DNA of 59,345 nt from assembly GCA_023386365.1 (NCBI GenBank), contig JAEWJX010000064.1:1-59345 (forward strand). Reading direction: 5' to 3'. Both the position numbers and the translations under genes were made by a program. Below, in pieces: positions 1-12,028 of this stretch. Every line of letters starts with the position of its first letter. Positions within the stretch are counted from its first letter, which is position 1. The notes beneath the pieces were generated by a model. The model was given only the letters and a program-made list of their open reading frames with translations. It was not told the DNA's origin and ran no database searches. Origin of the DNA: Actinomycetes bacterium (GTDB lineage Bacteria > Actinomycetota > Actinomycetes > Actinomycetales > Microbacteriaceae).

Positions 1-996
1 GGGCGCCGCCGCCCCCCCCGCCGCGTCGAGCGCGTAGTACCCGCCCTCGCTGCGCTGCCCGTCGACGAGACTCTCCGAATCTTGGGCGGACGCGAACGCC
101 CCGCCCGGGAGCCGCAGCACGTCGATGAGGAACCCGGCCACCGCATCCGCCGTGCGCTCGTCACCGAAACCGGTCGCCAGGTCGAGCAGTTGGGCGTTGT
201 CGGACAGCATCCGCTCGTAGTGCGGCTCGGTCCAGTCGCGCTGCACCGCGTAGCGGAAGAAGCCACCCTCGACGGGGTCGCGCAGCCCGTCGGCAGCCGC
301 GTAGAGGCGGCCTCCGAGGGCGGATGCGGCGGCGTCACCGCGCCGGGCGCGTTCCGCCAGGAAGGCGATCACGGGGGCGTTCGGGAACTTCGCGTCGGCA
401 CCGAAGCCGCCGAACTGCGGGTCCTCGAAGGTGGCGAGCTCGGTGACGGCGGCGGCGAGCGCCTGCTCGGTGGGCAGCTCCCCCAGCCCGGGGTCCGGTC
501 GCGCGGCGAGCGCTTCGGCGACGGCAGCACCGGTGGCCTCGACCTCGGCGCGGCGCTCCGTCCACGCCTCCACGATCGCCTCCAGCACCTGCCGGAACGA
601 CGGCACCCCCCGCACCGCCTGCGGCGGGAAGTAGGTGCCTGCGAAGAACACCCGCCCGTCGGGGGTGGCGAAGGCGGTCAGCGGCCACCCGAGCTGCTGG
701 GTGAACGCGCTCGCCGCAGCCAGGAACGCCGCATCCACATCCGGGTGCTCTTCGCGGTCGACCTTGATCGCCACCAGATGCTCGCCGAGGTACTCGGCGA
801 TCTCGGGGTCGGAGAACGACTCGCGGGCCATCACGTGGCACCAGTGGCAGGTGGCGTAGCCGATCGACACCATCACGGGCACGTCGCGGCGGGCGGCCTC
901 GGCGAACGCCTCCTCACCCCAGGGCCACCAGTCGACGGGGTTGTCTGCGTGCGAGCGGAGGTACGGGCTCACCGCGTCGCGGATGCGCTCAGCCAT
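1..996 (-). CDS. DUF255 thioredoxin-domain protein (YyaL/SSP411-like), 3' end cut by window
   Basis: Reading the minus strand from ATG at 996 gives 332 codons without a stop to the window edge. The product starts MAERIRDAVSPYLRSHADNP and carries DNPVDWWPW (about 18-26) and the CHWCH thioredoxin-like motif near residue 50, the signature of the DUF255/spermatogenesis-associated protein 20 family. Full-length members are about 600-700 residues with a C-terminal (alpha/alpha)6 glycosidase-like domain, so about half is missing here. The molecular role of the family is not settled; a redox or nucleoside-sugar role has been suggested. A -10-like TAGGCT lies exactly 6 nt before the ATG, which fits a leaderless mRNA and supports this start. 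No signal peptide is visible, so the product is probably cytoplasmic. Confidence 0.88.
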   Translation of the reverse strand, partial: MAERIRDAVSPYLRSHADNPVDWWPWGEEAFAEAARRDVPVMVSIGYATCHWCHVMARESFSDPEIAEYLGEHLVAIKVDREEHPDVDAAFLAAASAFTQQLGWPLTAFATPDGRVFFAGTYFPPQAVRGVPSFRQVLEAIVEAWTERRAEVEATGAAVAEALAARPDPGLGELPTEQALAAAVTELATFEDPQFGGFGADAKFPNAPVIAFLAERARRGDAAASALGGRLYAAADGLRDPVEGGFFRYAVQRDWTEPHYERMLSDNAQLLDLATGFGDERTADAVAGFLIDVLRLPGGAFASAQDSESLVDGQRSEGGYYALDAAGGAAAP

Positions 997-1085
997 GAAG
1001 CCAGCCTAGGAGCCGCGCCGCGGCACCGCAGGCGACGAGTGCGTGGTGATCGCGCCGACCCGGTCCGGTCCCCTACGCTCCCTCC

Positions 1086-1850
1086 ATGCCCACCACATCC
1101 CCCGTCACCGTCACCTACATCGGCGGACCCACCGCGCTGGTCGAGTACGCCGGGCTGCGCATCCTGCTCGACCCGACCTTCGACGAGCCGAAGCACTACG
1201 AGAAGGCGCAGCTCACCAAGACCGCGGGGCCGGGCCTGCCGGCCGCCGCGATGGAGCCCCTCGACCTGGTGCTGGTGTCGCACCACGGCCACGCCGACAA
1301 CTTCGACGACAGTGGACGTGAACTCGCCCTCCGCGCACCCGTCGTGCTGTCGCTGCCGCAGGCGGCCGCCGACCTGGGGGCGCCCGTCGTAGGTCTCGAG
1401 CCGTGGCAAACGCACCAGGTGGGCGCCGTGACGGTCACCGCACTGCCCGGGCAGCACGGCCCCCGCATCCTGCGCGCCGCCGTCGGCCCGGTCACCAGCT
1501 TCCTGCTGACCGCGCCCGGCGAACCCACGGTCTACGTCTCCGGCGACAACTCGTCGCTGCCGCTGATCCGCGACGCCGTGAAGCGTCTCGGAACGGTCGA
1601 CATCGCGTTCCTGTTCGCGGGCGCGGCACGCGTCTCACCGGTGCCGCTGGCCCTCACCCTCACATCCCCCAAGGCGGCGCAGGCGGCACGCATCCTGGGC
1701 GCGCGCCGCGTCGTCGGCCTGCACGTGGAGGACTGGGCCCACTTCAGCGAATCGCGCGCCGACCTGGAGAAGGCGTTCGCGGACGCGGGACTCGCCGACC
1801 TGCTCGTCGACACCCCGCGCGGGGCGCGCGTCGCGATCCCGCTCGGCTAG
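1086..1850 (+). CDS. MBL-fold metal-dependent hydrolase (UlaG/UPF0173-like)
   Basis: The 254-residue protein has a metallo-beta-lactamase fold pattern. It starts with VTYIGGPTALVEYAGLRILLDP (about 7-28), typical of UlaG/YtnP-like hydrolases. The metal motif SHHGHADN (about 64-71) follows the variant HxxHxDN rather than the classic HxHxDH. A late His sits in GLHVEDWAHF. Substrate is unknown; the closest-characterised relatives hydrolyse lactones or phosphodiesters. TACGCT lies 6 nt upstream of the ATG (about 1074-1079), so transcription probably begins at the start codon. It is divergent from the DUF255 gene and convergent with the aldo/keto reductase 12 bases after its stop. Family assignment is firm; function is not. 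Confidence 0.85.
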   Translation: MPTTSPVTVTYIGGPTALVEYAGLRILLDPTFDEPKHYEKAQLTKTAGPGLPAAAMEPLDLVLVSHHGHADNFDDSGRELALRAPVVLSLPQAAADLGAPVVGLEPWQTHQVGAVTVTALPGQHGPRILRAAVGPVTSFLLTAPGEPTVYVSGDNSSLPLIRDAVKRLGTVDIAFLFAGAARVSPVPLALTLTSPKAAQAARILGARRVVGLHVEDWAHFSESRADLEKAFADAGLADLLVDTPRGARVAIPLG

Positions 1851-1862
1851 CCGGAGGAACCG

Positions 1863-2693
1863 CTAGAAGCGGGCCGTGTCGGGGTCGCCGCCGACCCGCT
1901 GGCCGCGGTCGAGCGCGTCGATCGCCGCCACCTCGGCGGCCGAGAGCTCGAACCCGAAGACGTTGAAGTTCTCGGCCATGCGCTCCCGCGAGTTCGACTT
2001 CGGGAACACGATGATGCCCTGCTGCACGTGCCAGCGGATGACCACCTGCGCGGGGCTCACCCCGTGCGCGGCAGCCGCATCCGCCACCGCCTGCTCCCCG
2101 AACAGGTCGTACTTGCCCTGCCCGAGCGGACCCCACGCCTCGGTGCGGATACCGAGCGGCTCGCTGAAGGCGCGCAGCTCCCGCTGGGCGAAGGCGGGGT
2201 GCAGTTCGATCTGGTCGACGGCGGGCACGGTGCCCGACTCGGCGATGATGCGCTCCAGGTGCGGGCGGTGGAAGTTCGAGACGCCGATGGAGCGGGTCTT
2301 GCCGTCGTCGCGGATCTGCTCCAGCGCCAGCCACGACTCCGTGTAGCGGTCGAGGTCGGGGCGCGGCCAGTGGATGAGGTACAGGTCGACCTGGTCGAGG
2401 CCCAGCTTCTCGAGGCTCAGGTCGATGGCGTCGAACGCCGACTGGGTGCCCTGGTCGGAGTTCCACAGCTTCGTGGTGATGAAGAGCTCCTCGCGGGGGA
2501 TGCCCGACTTCTCGATCGCACGGCCCACACCGATCTCGTTGCCGTACACGGCGGCGGTGTCGATGTGGCGGTAACCCACCTCGAGCGCGTCGGAGACGAT
2601 GCGCTCCGTCTCGTCGGGGTCGACCTTGAAGACACCGAAACCGAGCTGGGGGATGCTGTGGCCGTCATTGAGCGCGATGAGGGGAACCGTCAT
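1863..2693 (-). CDS. Aldo/keto reductase, AKR5-like (2,5-diketo-D-gluconate reductase type)
   Basis: This 276-residue NADPH-dependent oxidoreductase has the full AKR catalytic tetrad: Asp45 and Tyr50 in HIDTAAVYGNE, Lys75 in TTKLWN and His108 in LIHWP. The C-terminal cofactor motif PKSNSRERMAEN binds the NADPH phosphate in AKR5 enzymes. Length and the opening IALNDGHSIPQLGFGVFK match the 2,5-diketo-D-gluconic acid reductase/methylglyoxal reductase group, but the natural substrate cannot be read from sequence. It lies 41 bases downstream of, and on the same strand as, the ABC permease gene, so limited read-through is possible. Its own ATG follows directly after that spacer. Confidence 0.9.
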   Translation of the reverse strand: MTVPLIALNDGHSIPQLGFGVFKVDPDETERIVSDALEVGYRHIDTAAVYGNEIGVGRAIEKSGIPREELFITTKLWNSDQGTQSAFDAIDLSLEKLGLDQVDLYLIHWPRPDLDRYTESWLALEQIRDDGKTRSIGVSNFHRPHLERIIAESGTVPAVDQIELHPAFAQRELRAFSEPLGIRTEAWGPLGQGKYDLFGEQAVADAAAAHGVSPAQVVIRWHVQQGIIVFPKSNSRERMAENFNVFGFELSAAEVAAIDALDRGQRVGGDPDTARF

Positions 2694-2734
2694 GCCCCCA
2701 TCCTGTCACCGCGAGTGGGACGGGGGCTGGATCG

Positions 2735-3487
2735 CTACCTGAAGCGGCGCCCCTCGTCGCGGCGGTACAGCACGAGAGCGAGAACCCCGAGCACGACCGT
2801 CCAGACGATGATGCCCACCAGCTCGAACACCGGCACCTCGCCGCCCTGAACCGCCCAGATCACCACCTCGCGCGCCTGGCGCGACGGCAGCAGCCGGGAG
2901 ATCGTGTCGAGCCAGTCGGGGAACAGCGCGGGCGGGAGGAACAGGCCGCCCGCGAATGCGAGACCGAACATGACCACCTGCACCACCGCGATCGCCGCCT
3001 TCGACGGCATGCCGTAGCCGATCGAGATGCCGATGAAAGCGAACGGGAGCGACGTGAGCGCGAGCGTCATCAGCCCGAGCACGACGCCGGCCGGCGTCGC
3101 CGTGGCGGCGGTCGCGATCACCCCGATCACGATCACCGGGATCACCGCCACGAAACCGATCGTGCCGGTCGACAGCACCTGCCCCATGATGCGGGACGCC
3201 GCCGGCACCGGCAGGCTGCGCACGTACGGGTCCCACGGCGTCTCGCGCGCCTGCGAGATGGAGATGCCGTAGCCGAACAACCCGTTCGCGAGCACCGCGA
3301 ACACGGACAGCTGGATGATGGCCTGCGTCGCCAGCATCGGATCCTCGGCGACCACCCGCTGCGGCACCACGAAGAACAGGAACGACAGCGCGGGGAACAC
3401 GAGCGCACCGATGATCGCGATCGGTACGCGCACGGTTTCGAGCAGCAGGTAGCGGGTGTGCACGACGCCCAGGCGGATGGCGCTCAT
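2735..3487 (-). CDS. ABC-2 type transporter permease
   Basis: The product is 250 residues with about six hydrophobic segments, beginning MSAIRLGVVHTRYLLLETVRVP and ending in a basic tail (YRRDEGRRFR). This is the usual layout of a DrrB/YadH-like ABC-2 exporter permease. The open frame extends further upstream, but ATG 3487 is chosen because it overlaps the stop of the ATPase gene by 4 bases (ATGA), the spacing of translationally coupled partners. It should form the membrane half of a drug, lipid or polysaccharide exporter with the ATPase at 3484-4368. The substrate is unknown. It is the last gene of the four-gene operon that starts at 5311. Confidence 0.87.
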   Translation of the reverse strand: MSAIRLGVVHTRYLLLETVRVPIAIIGALVFPALSFLFFVVPQRVVAEDPMLATQAIIQLSVFAVLANGLFGYGISISQARETPWDPYVRSLPVPAASRIMGQVLSTGTIGFVAVIPVIVIGVIATAATATPAGVVLGLMTLALTSLPFAFIGISIGYGMPSKAAIAVVQVVMFGLAFAGGLFLPPALFPDWLDTISRLLPSRQAREVVIWAVQGGEVPVFELVGIIVWTVVLGVLALVLYRRDEGRRFR

Positions 3488-4368
3488 CGGGTTGCTCCGT
3501 TCACGATCGACAAGAAGGCCTCTTCGAGGGTGGCGCCGCGCACCTGGAGGGCGGTGAACGGCAGACCCGAGGCGACGAGGCTGCGCACGAAGGCGTCCGA
3601 GTCGGCCAACGACAGCTCCACCCGATCGCCGTCGATGCGCGCCCCGACCACGTCGGGGAGGGCCGCGATGTCGGCGGCGCGGGGCGACTCGAGCAGCGCC
3701 CACCGCTCCCCCACCATGCCGAGGATCGCCCCGAGGGCGTCATCGGCGACCACCCGCCCCTCGCTCATCACGACGACTCGCTCGGCGAGCGCCTCGATCT
3801 CCTCCAGGTAGTGGCTGGTGACGACCACGGTGGCGCCCTGCTCCCGCTGACTGCGGATCGCATCCCACAGCTCCCGGCGTCCGTCGACGTCGAGCCCGGT
3901 GGTCGGTTCGTCGAGCAGCACGAGCTTCGGCCGCCCCACGAACGCGAGTGCCACGCTGACGCGTCGCCGCTGACCACCCGAGAGCGCCCCGGTCTGCCGT
4001 CGGAGCAGGTCGCGGAAGCCGAACCGCTCCGCCAGCTCGTCACGGGAGATGCGGTCGGGGTAGTGGGCGCCGACGAAATCGATCACCTCGCCCACACGCA
4101 GCGTCGCCGGGAGGGCCGTCTCCTGGGGGGTGACGCCGAGCGCCGTCCGCGCGGCGTGCTCCCCGGGGTCGCGCCCGAACAACTCGACACGCCCCGCGGT
4201 GGGACGGATGAGGCCCCGCAGCAGCGACATCACGGTGGTCTTGCCGGCGCCGTTCGGGCCGAGGAGTCCGAGGATCTGCGCCTCGCCCACCTCGATGGTG
4301 GCGTCGTCGAGGGCGACGACCTCGCCGTAGCGGCGCGTCACCGCATCCAGTCGCGCGATGGTCGCCAT
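3484..4368 (-). CDS. ABC transporter ATP-binding protein (DrrA/CcmA-like)
   Basis: The product is a single nucleotide-binding domain of 294 residues. Walker A is GPNGAGKTT (37-45), Q-loop region TPQETALP, ABC signature LSGGQ (129-133), Walker B LVLLDEP (149-155) and D-loop GLD. The C-terminal 70-80 residues (from about 215) form the extra domain seen in exporter ATPases of the DrrA/NodI type. The start ATG shares one base with the stop of the winged-helix regulator upstream (TGATG), and the stop overlaps the permease start. It is therefore the energising subunit of the same exporter, translated from one polycistronic message. Confidence 0.92.
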   Translation of the reverse strand: MATIARLDAVTRRYGEVVALDDATIEVGEAQILGLLGPNGAGKTTVMSLLRGLIRPTAGRVELFGRDPGEHAARTALGVTPQETALPATLRVGEVIDFVGAHYPDRISRDELAERFGFRDLLRRQTGALSGGQRRRVSVALAFVGRPKLVLLDEPTTGLDVDGRRELWDAIRSQREQGATVVVTSHYLEEIEALAERVVVMSEGRVVADDALGAILGMVGERWALLESPRAADIAALPDVVGARIDGDRVELSLADSDAFVRSLVASGLPFTALQVRGATLEEAFLSIVNGATR

Positions 4369-4661
4369 CAGGCACCGCCGATCAGGTCGCGCAGCGCCGC
4401 CGTGTAGGCCGCGTAGGCGAGTCGGCCACGCGGGGTGAGCGACAGGTGGGTGGTGGGTGTGCGCCCCTGGAACGCCTTGTCGACCACGACGTAGCCGGCG
4501 TCCTCCAGTTTCTGCAGGTGGGTGGACAGGTTGCCGGGGGTCATCGTGAGCAGCTCCTGGAGTCGGGGGAAGGTGATGCGTTCGTCGCTGTCGAGGGCGG
4601 CGAGGGCCGCAGTGATGCGCAGCCGCGCCGCCGCGTGGATCACGGGGTCGAGTTCGGTCAT
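4368..4661 (-). CDS. Small winged-helix transcriptional regulator of the exporter operon
   Basis: This 97-residue protein is essentially one winged-helix domain. It starts MTELDPVIHAAARLRITAAL, has a recognition-helix region MTPGNLSTHLQKLEDAGYV (about 40-58) and a wing TTHLSLTPRGR (70-80). This matches the ArsR/MarR-like 'winged helix DNA-binding domain' proteins (PF13601 type) that often precede ABC exporter genes. It overlaps the upstream membrane-protein gene by 4 bases and the ATPase gene by 1 base. The most likely role is autoregulation through the ACTTTG/CAAAGT operator at the operon promoter (5316-5339); this is inferred from position only. Confidence 0.85.
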   Translation of the reverse strand: MTELDPVIHAAARLRITAALAALDSDERITFPRLQELLTMTPGNLSTHLQKLEDAGYVVVDKAFQGRTPTTHLSLTPRGRLAYAAYTAALRDLIGGA

Positions 4662-5311
4662 CCGCGCCGCCGGTTGCGGATGACGGCGACGATGCCGCCG
4701 GTGATCAGTGCGGCGCCGGCGATCAGCGCCACCGCGAGCAGGTTGGCGGGGGCACCGAACCAGGGCGAGATCCCGGCCGTCGCGGCGAGCACGATGGCGA
4801 TCACCAACTGGTCGACGCTGCGCCACAGCATGAACCCGGCGAGGTAGAGCGCCGCGACGATGAGGGCGAACACGCTCGGGTAGTACAGCGCGCCCACGTC
4901 GGGGTCGCCCGTGAAGCGGGTGAGCGCCGCACCGAGCGCACCGGCCGGGATGCCCAGGATCATCCACGACAGCCCGTAGACGATGCCGACGACCGACGAA
5001 CCGCCGCTGATGCCGCGGGTGGACCGTGCCCCGACGACACCCGAGACGACCGCGGCACCCGCGAGGAGCAGCGCGAACACGGGGGCCGCCAGCCACATCG
5101 GCACCACGATCGGCGAGGTGGTGCCCTCCCACGCCGCCCACAGCAGCGTGTAGCCGACGAGCCAGGCTCCACCCCACACGAAGTAGTGCACCGGTACCTG
5201 ACGCTCGGCGAGACGACGGATGCCGCGATCGGCGTCGGCGGCGAGCGCGAGCATCTGGGCGGGGTCGAGGGGGGCGTCGTCGAGTGAGGAGTCGTCGAGG
5301 TCGTTCTGCAC
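4658..5311 (-). CDS. Multi-pass membrane protein, first gene of the exporter operon
   Basis: From the GTG at 5311 the product has 217 residues: a soluble acidic head (VQNDLDDSSLDDAPLDPAQM), then about six hydrophobic helices starting near HYFVWGGAWLVGYTLLWAAW, and an RNRRRG tail. No enzymatic motif is visible. It resembles the uncharacterised integral membrane proteins that travel with winged-helix/ABC exporter genes. An in-frame ATG lies at 5341, but the operator palindrome would then be inside the gene. GTG 5311 is preferred because a -10-like GATACA lies immediately upstream, giving a nearly leaderless mRNA. The stop overlaps the regulator start by 4 bases. Confidence 0.75.
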   Translation of the reverse strand: MQNDLDDSSLDDAPLDPAQMLALAADADRGIRRLAERQVPVHYFVWGGAWLVGYTLLWAAWEGTTSPIVVPMWLAAPVFALLLAGAAVVSGVVGARSTRGISGGSSVVGIVYGLSWMILGIPAGALGAALTRFTGDPDVGALYYPSVFALIVAALYLAGFMLWRSVDQLVIAIVLAATAGISPWFGAPANLLAVALIAGAALITGGIVAVIRNRRRG

Positions 5312-5315
5312 GTCT

Positions 5316-5339
5316 ACTTTGTATCGCAAAGTGCTTTGC
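5316..5339. promoter_or_regulatory. Operator with three overlapping ACTTTG/CAAAGT half-sites
   Basis: ACTTTG-TATCG-CAAAGT (5316-5332) is a perfect 6-5-6 inverted repeat. It shares its right arm with a second repeat, GCAAAG-TG-CTTTGC (5326-5339). On the minus strand the arrangement covers the -35/-10 spacer of the exporter operon, with CTGGAC followed by 17 nt and ATACAA. A regulator bound here would block the operon starting at 5311. The winged-helix protein at 4368-4661 is the obvious candidate. The divergent hrpA gene starts only 39 bases away and could be affected too. Confidence 0.65.
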
Positions 5340-5377
5340 ATGTCCAGAGTCACGACGCCGGATACCCTGAAAGGCTC

Positions 5378-9148
<3,771 letters not shown>

Positions 9149-9161
9149 CGGGGGCGCGAGC

Positions 9162-10931
9162 CTACGCCGACTGGATGCGGTGCAGGTGCGCGTAGCGGCC
9201 GCCGGCCTCCAGCAGCTCGTCGTGGGAGCCGATCTCGGCGATGCGGCCGTGGTCGAGCACGACGATGCGATCGGCGGAGCGGATCGTCGACAGGCGGTGC
9301 GCCACGATGAGGGTGGTGCGGCCACGCATCAGGTTCTCGAGCGCCACCTTCACCTTCTGCTCGCTCTCCGAGTCGAGCGCGCTGGTCGCTTCGTCGAGCA
9401 GCAGGATGCGCGGGTCGCGCACGAGGGCGCGGGCGATCGCGATGCGCTGACGCTGACCGCCCGACAACCGCGCCCCGCGCTCACCGACGACGGTGTCCCA
9501 TCCGTCGGGCAGCGCCTCGATGATCTCGAGCGCGTTCGCATCCGCGAGGGCCGCCCGGATGCGCTCATCCGACACCTCGTCGAGGCCGTAGGCGACGTTC
9601 TCGCGGATCGACCCCTCGAACAGCACCGACTCCTGCGGCACCACCGACACGAAGCGGCGAACGCTGCGCAGGTCGAGCGTCTCCATGTCGCGTTCGTCGA
9701 GCAGGATGCGGCCCGACGTGGGCCGCAGGAACCCGAGCACCAGGTTCAGCATCGTCGACTTGCCGGAACCCGACGGCCCGACGAACGCGATCGTCTCCCC
9801 CTCGGCGATGTCGAGGTCGATGCCGCTGAGCGCTCCCCCGTCACCGCCCGGGTAGTGGAAGCCCACCTCGTCGAGCCGGATGCGGCCGGCCACCGCCTCC
9901 ACCTGCCGTTTGCCCTCGTTGCGTTCCACGTCGGGCTCCTGCATGACCTCGGCGATCGACTTCACCGACTCGAGACCCTTCGCCAGCAGCGGCAACATCG
10001 ACACGAGCGCCGTGATCGACCCGGTGAGGATGGCGAAGTAGCTGCCCAGCAGCACCACCTCGCCGGCGCTGATCGGCAGCCACCCGGAGATCGCGGCGAG
10101 CGCCGCCAGGATGAGGCACGCGATCCCGAGCAGCTGGAACGAGATCCAGGTGGCGGCGCCGAACCGGCCGTTCAGCATGTCGAGGGTGATGCCGGCGTCG
10201 CGCACCCCCTCCGCACTGCGGGCGACCCGCTCGTGCGCCACATGCTCGAGACCGTGGGCGCGGGTGATGGGGATGAGGGTGGCCATCTCGCCGACCCTGC
10301 TGGAGAAGTGCTCCACCTCACGGCGGAAGTCCTCGTTGCGGCGGGCGGAACGGCGACGCATGGCGAGAGTGAGGGCGGCGGCGACCGGCACCGTCAGCAC
10401 GTACACGACGAGGAACTGCGGCACCGCGATGGCGGTCATCGTGATGGCGCCGACGAGCGAGAACACGGCCGACAGGGCGGGCGGCCCCGCCTGCTGGAAC
10501 AGCAGCTCCACGTTCTCGACGTCGCGTACCACCTTCGTCTGGATGACGGCGGCGCTGGAGCGCGAGTGGAAACCGATGGAGAGGCTCTGCAGGCGCGCGG
10601 TGAGACCGTTCCGCAGGCGGGCGCCGAGCGCGCGGCTGCTGCCGAAGAAGAACCGCACGAACAGCACATGCATCGGGTAGTTGAGGGCGAGCAGCAGCAC
10701 CGCGCCGCCCGCGATCCACACCAGCCGGGTCGCGGGACCACCGGCCACGACGATGTCGATGACGGATGCGGTGATCACCGGCAGCAGCCACAGCGGGCTG
10801 TCTTTGATGCCGAACGCGAGCACCGAGACGGCGAGGCGTCCGCGGTAGGGGCGCAGCATCCGCGCGAGGCTGCGCACGGGGTGCGCGGCTTCGACGACGA
10901 GCGCGATCGAGGTGGTGGGCGGGTTGGTCAC
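9162..10931 (-). CDS. ABC exporter, fused membrane and ATPase domains
   Basis: A 589-residue half-transporter. An N-terminal type IV exporter membrane domain with about six helices (residues 35-310) is followed by a nucleotide-binding domain with Walker A GPSGSGKST (385-393), signature LSGGQ (489-493) and Walker B ILLLDEATSALD. It works as a homodimer, or as a heterodimer with a partner not in this window. The substrate (drug, lipid or peptide) cannot be inferred. The start codon is GTG 10931. GATAAT lies 6 nt upstream, with TTTAGT 17 nt before it, so the transcript is probably leaderless. Confidence 0.92.
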   Translation of the reverse strand: MTNPPTTSIALVVEAAHPVRSLARMLRPYRGRLAVSVLAFGIKDSPLWLLPVITASVIDIVVAGGPATRLVWIAGGAVLLLALNYPMHVLFVRFFFGSSRALGARLRNGLTARLQSLSIGFHSRSSAAVIQTKVVRDVENVELLFQQAGPPALSAVFSLVGAITMTAIAVPQFLVVYVLTVPVAAALTLAMRRRSARRNEDFRREVEHFSSRVGEMATLIPITRAHGLEHVAHERVARSAEGVRDAGITLDMLNGRFGAATWISFQLLGIACLILAALAAISGWLPISAGEVVLLGSYFAILTGSITALVSMLPLLAKGLESVKSIAEVMQEPDVERNEGKRQVEAVAGRIRLDEVGFHYPGGDGGALSGIDLDIAEGETIAFVGPSGSGKSTMLNLVLGFLRPTSGRILLDERDMETLDLRSVRRFVSVVPQESVLFEGSIRENVAYGLDEVSDERIRAALADANALEIIEALPDGWDTVVGERGARLSGGQRQRIAIARALVRDPRILLLDEATSALDSESEQKVKVALENLMRGRTTLIVAHRLSTIRSADRIVVLDHGRIAEIGSHDELLEAGGRYAHLHRIQSA

Positions 10932-10937
10932 CGCACC

Positions 10938-10974
10938 ATTATCGAGGCAGCAGGCCGACTACTAAAGCGCTTCA
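10938..10974 (-). promoter_or_regulatory. Leaderless promoter and possible LacI-type operator of the ABC exporter
   Basis: On the minus strand TTTAGT (10966-10961), a 17-nt spacer and GATAAT (10943-10938) stand 6 nt before GTG 10931. The near-palindrome TAAAGCGCTTCA (10963-10974) overlaps the -35 box and has the central CG and TTCA edge of LacI-family operators. Compare the TGAAWCGWTTCA sites of the rhamnose region. No LacI gene is adjacent, so the binding protein is unknown. Confidence 0.4.
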
Positions 10975-10984
10975 CTGCATCCGG

Positions 10985-11638
10985 TCAGGCCCACAGCCGC
11001 TCGCGACGCCACGCGACGCCGTCACGGCGGTAGCGCAGCCGGATGTGGGCGCGGTCGTGGGCCGCCTGCCAGAACTCCACGGCGGTCGCCTCGATGTTCC
11101 ACAGCGCCCACTCGACGGGCACCGCATCCGGGTCGGCCTGGATGCGGGTGAGCGCGTCCGCGCGGGCCGCGGCGTACGCGGAGTCGTCCGCGAGCGTTGC
11201 GGTAGGGCGCCCCACGAGCGCGGTCGCTCGCGCCGCCTCCGGACGCGCGAGGAAGTCGGCGGCCGCTTCCGCATCCGGGGCGCGGGACACCTCCCCCTCG
11301 ACCCGCACCTGCCGCCCGAGCTGCGGCCAGAAGAAGGTGAGCGCGGCGCGGCCGGATGCCGTCATCGCCCGACCGGGGCGGCTGTCGGCGGGCGTCGCGA
11401 CCTGCCACACGCCCGCCTCGAGGTCTTTCAGGATGAGCACGCGCGCGCTCGGCCCCGCGTCATCCGTGGTGGCAAGGGCCGCCGCGTGCGGGGCGGGCAC
11501 GCCCGCGTCCACCGCCTGGTCGAGCCAACCGAGGAAGAGCGCCTCGGGTACGGCGGGGGCGGCGCTCGGATCGAAGGAGGGAAGCTCGGCGGGGAACGAC
11601 GGAAGGCTGCGCAGTCGGGCGCGCAGTTCGTCGCTCAC
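10985..11638 (-). CDS. Pyridoxamine 5'-phosphate oxidase-like flavoprotein (PdxH family)
   Basis: From GTG 11638 the product has 217 residues. It shows the FMN-binding split-barrel pattern of PdxH: PHAAALATTDDAGPSARVLILKD (residues about 50-72), GRAALTFFWPQLGRQVRVEG, and a C-terminal HIRLRYRRDGVAWRRERLWA tail. PdxH oxidises pyridoxamine or pyridoxine 5'-phosphate to pyridoxal 5'-phosphate. The tail differs from the canonical PdxH ending, so a paralogue acting on another substrate (PhzG-like) is possible. The GTG overlaps the stop of the MerR gene by 4 bases (GTGA), so the two are translationally coupled. Confidence 0.8.
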   Translation of the reverse strand: MSDELRARLRSLPSFPAELPSFDPSAAPAVPEALFLGWLDQAVDAGVPAPHAAALATTDDAGPSARVLILKDLEAGVWQVATPADSRPGRAMTASGRAALTFFWPQLGRQVRVEGEVSRAPDAEAAADFLARPEAARATALVGRPTATLADDSAYAAARADALTRIQADPDAVPVEWALWNIEATAVEFWQAAHDRAHIRLRYRRDGVAWRRERLWA

Positions 11639-12012
11639 GCGGTCACCCGCCGCTCGGCGGGAAGGCTGCGGTAGTAGTCGAGCTTGTGGGCGATCCGCTC
11701 CCGCTGCGCGTCGAGCTCCGCGATCTGCGCGCGCACCTTCGCGTCGTGCTGCTCCAGCATCGCGATGCGCTCCGGCACGGTGGCGTCGTCCTGGCACAGT
11801 TCCGCGTAGCGCTTCAGCTCGGCCACCGGCATGCCCGTGTCGCGGAGGCACCGCACCAGGTCGAGCCACGCCAGGTCGCCCTCCGAGTAGGTGCGCCGGC
11901 CGCCCGCCGTGCGCGCGACCGGTTCGAGGATGCCCTCCCGCTCGTAGTAGCGGAGGGTGTCGAGCGAGAACCCGGACCGCGCGGCGGCCTCGGCGGGCGT
12001 GAAAACGGACAT
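11635..12012 (-). CDS. MerR family transcriptional regulator
   Basis: The 125-residue protein has an N-terminal MerR winged helix (FTPAEAAARSGFSLDTLRYYEREG, 4-27), the YSEGDLAWLDLVRCLRDTGM segment and a C-terminal coiled coil (about 78-115) for dimerisation. There is no conserved metal-binding cysteine cluster, and only one cysteine pair region (RCLRD, LCQDD). It therefore looks more like the aldehyde/electrophile-sensing NmlR/AdhR branch than a metal sensor. It is divergent from the aldo/keto reductase at 12066, and the dyad between them has the 19-bp promoter spacing that MerR proteins act on. It is co-transcribed with the PdxH-like gene. Confidence 0.9.
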   Translation of the reverse strand: MSVFTPAEAAARSGFSLDTLRYYEREGILEPVARTAGGRRTYSEGDLAWLDLVRCLRDTGMPVAELKRYAELCQDDATVPERIAMLEQHDAKVRAQIAELDAQRERIAHKLDYYRSLPAERRVTA

Positions 12013-12028
12013 ACCCGCATTCTGCCCC

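Noticed and set aside
10963..10974. Adding the ABC exporter to the rhamnose regulon because of TAAAGCGCTTCA
   Set aside because: It shares the general LacI layout but differs from TGAAWCGWTTCA at three positions, and the exporter has no link to rhamnose. It is kept only as a low-confidence operator.
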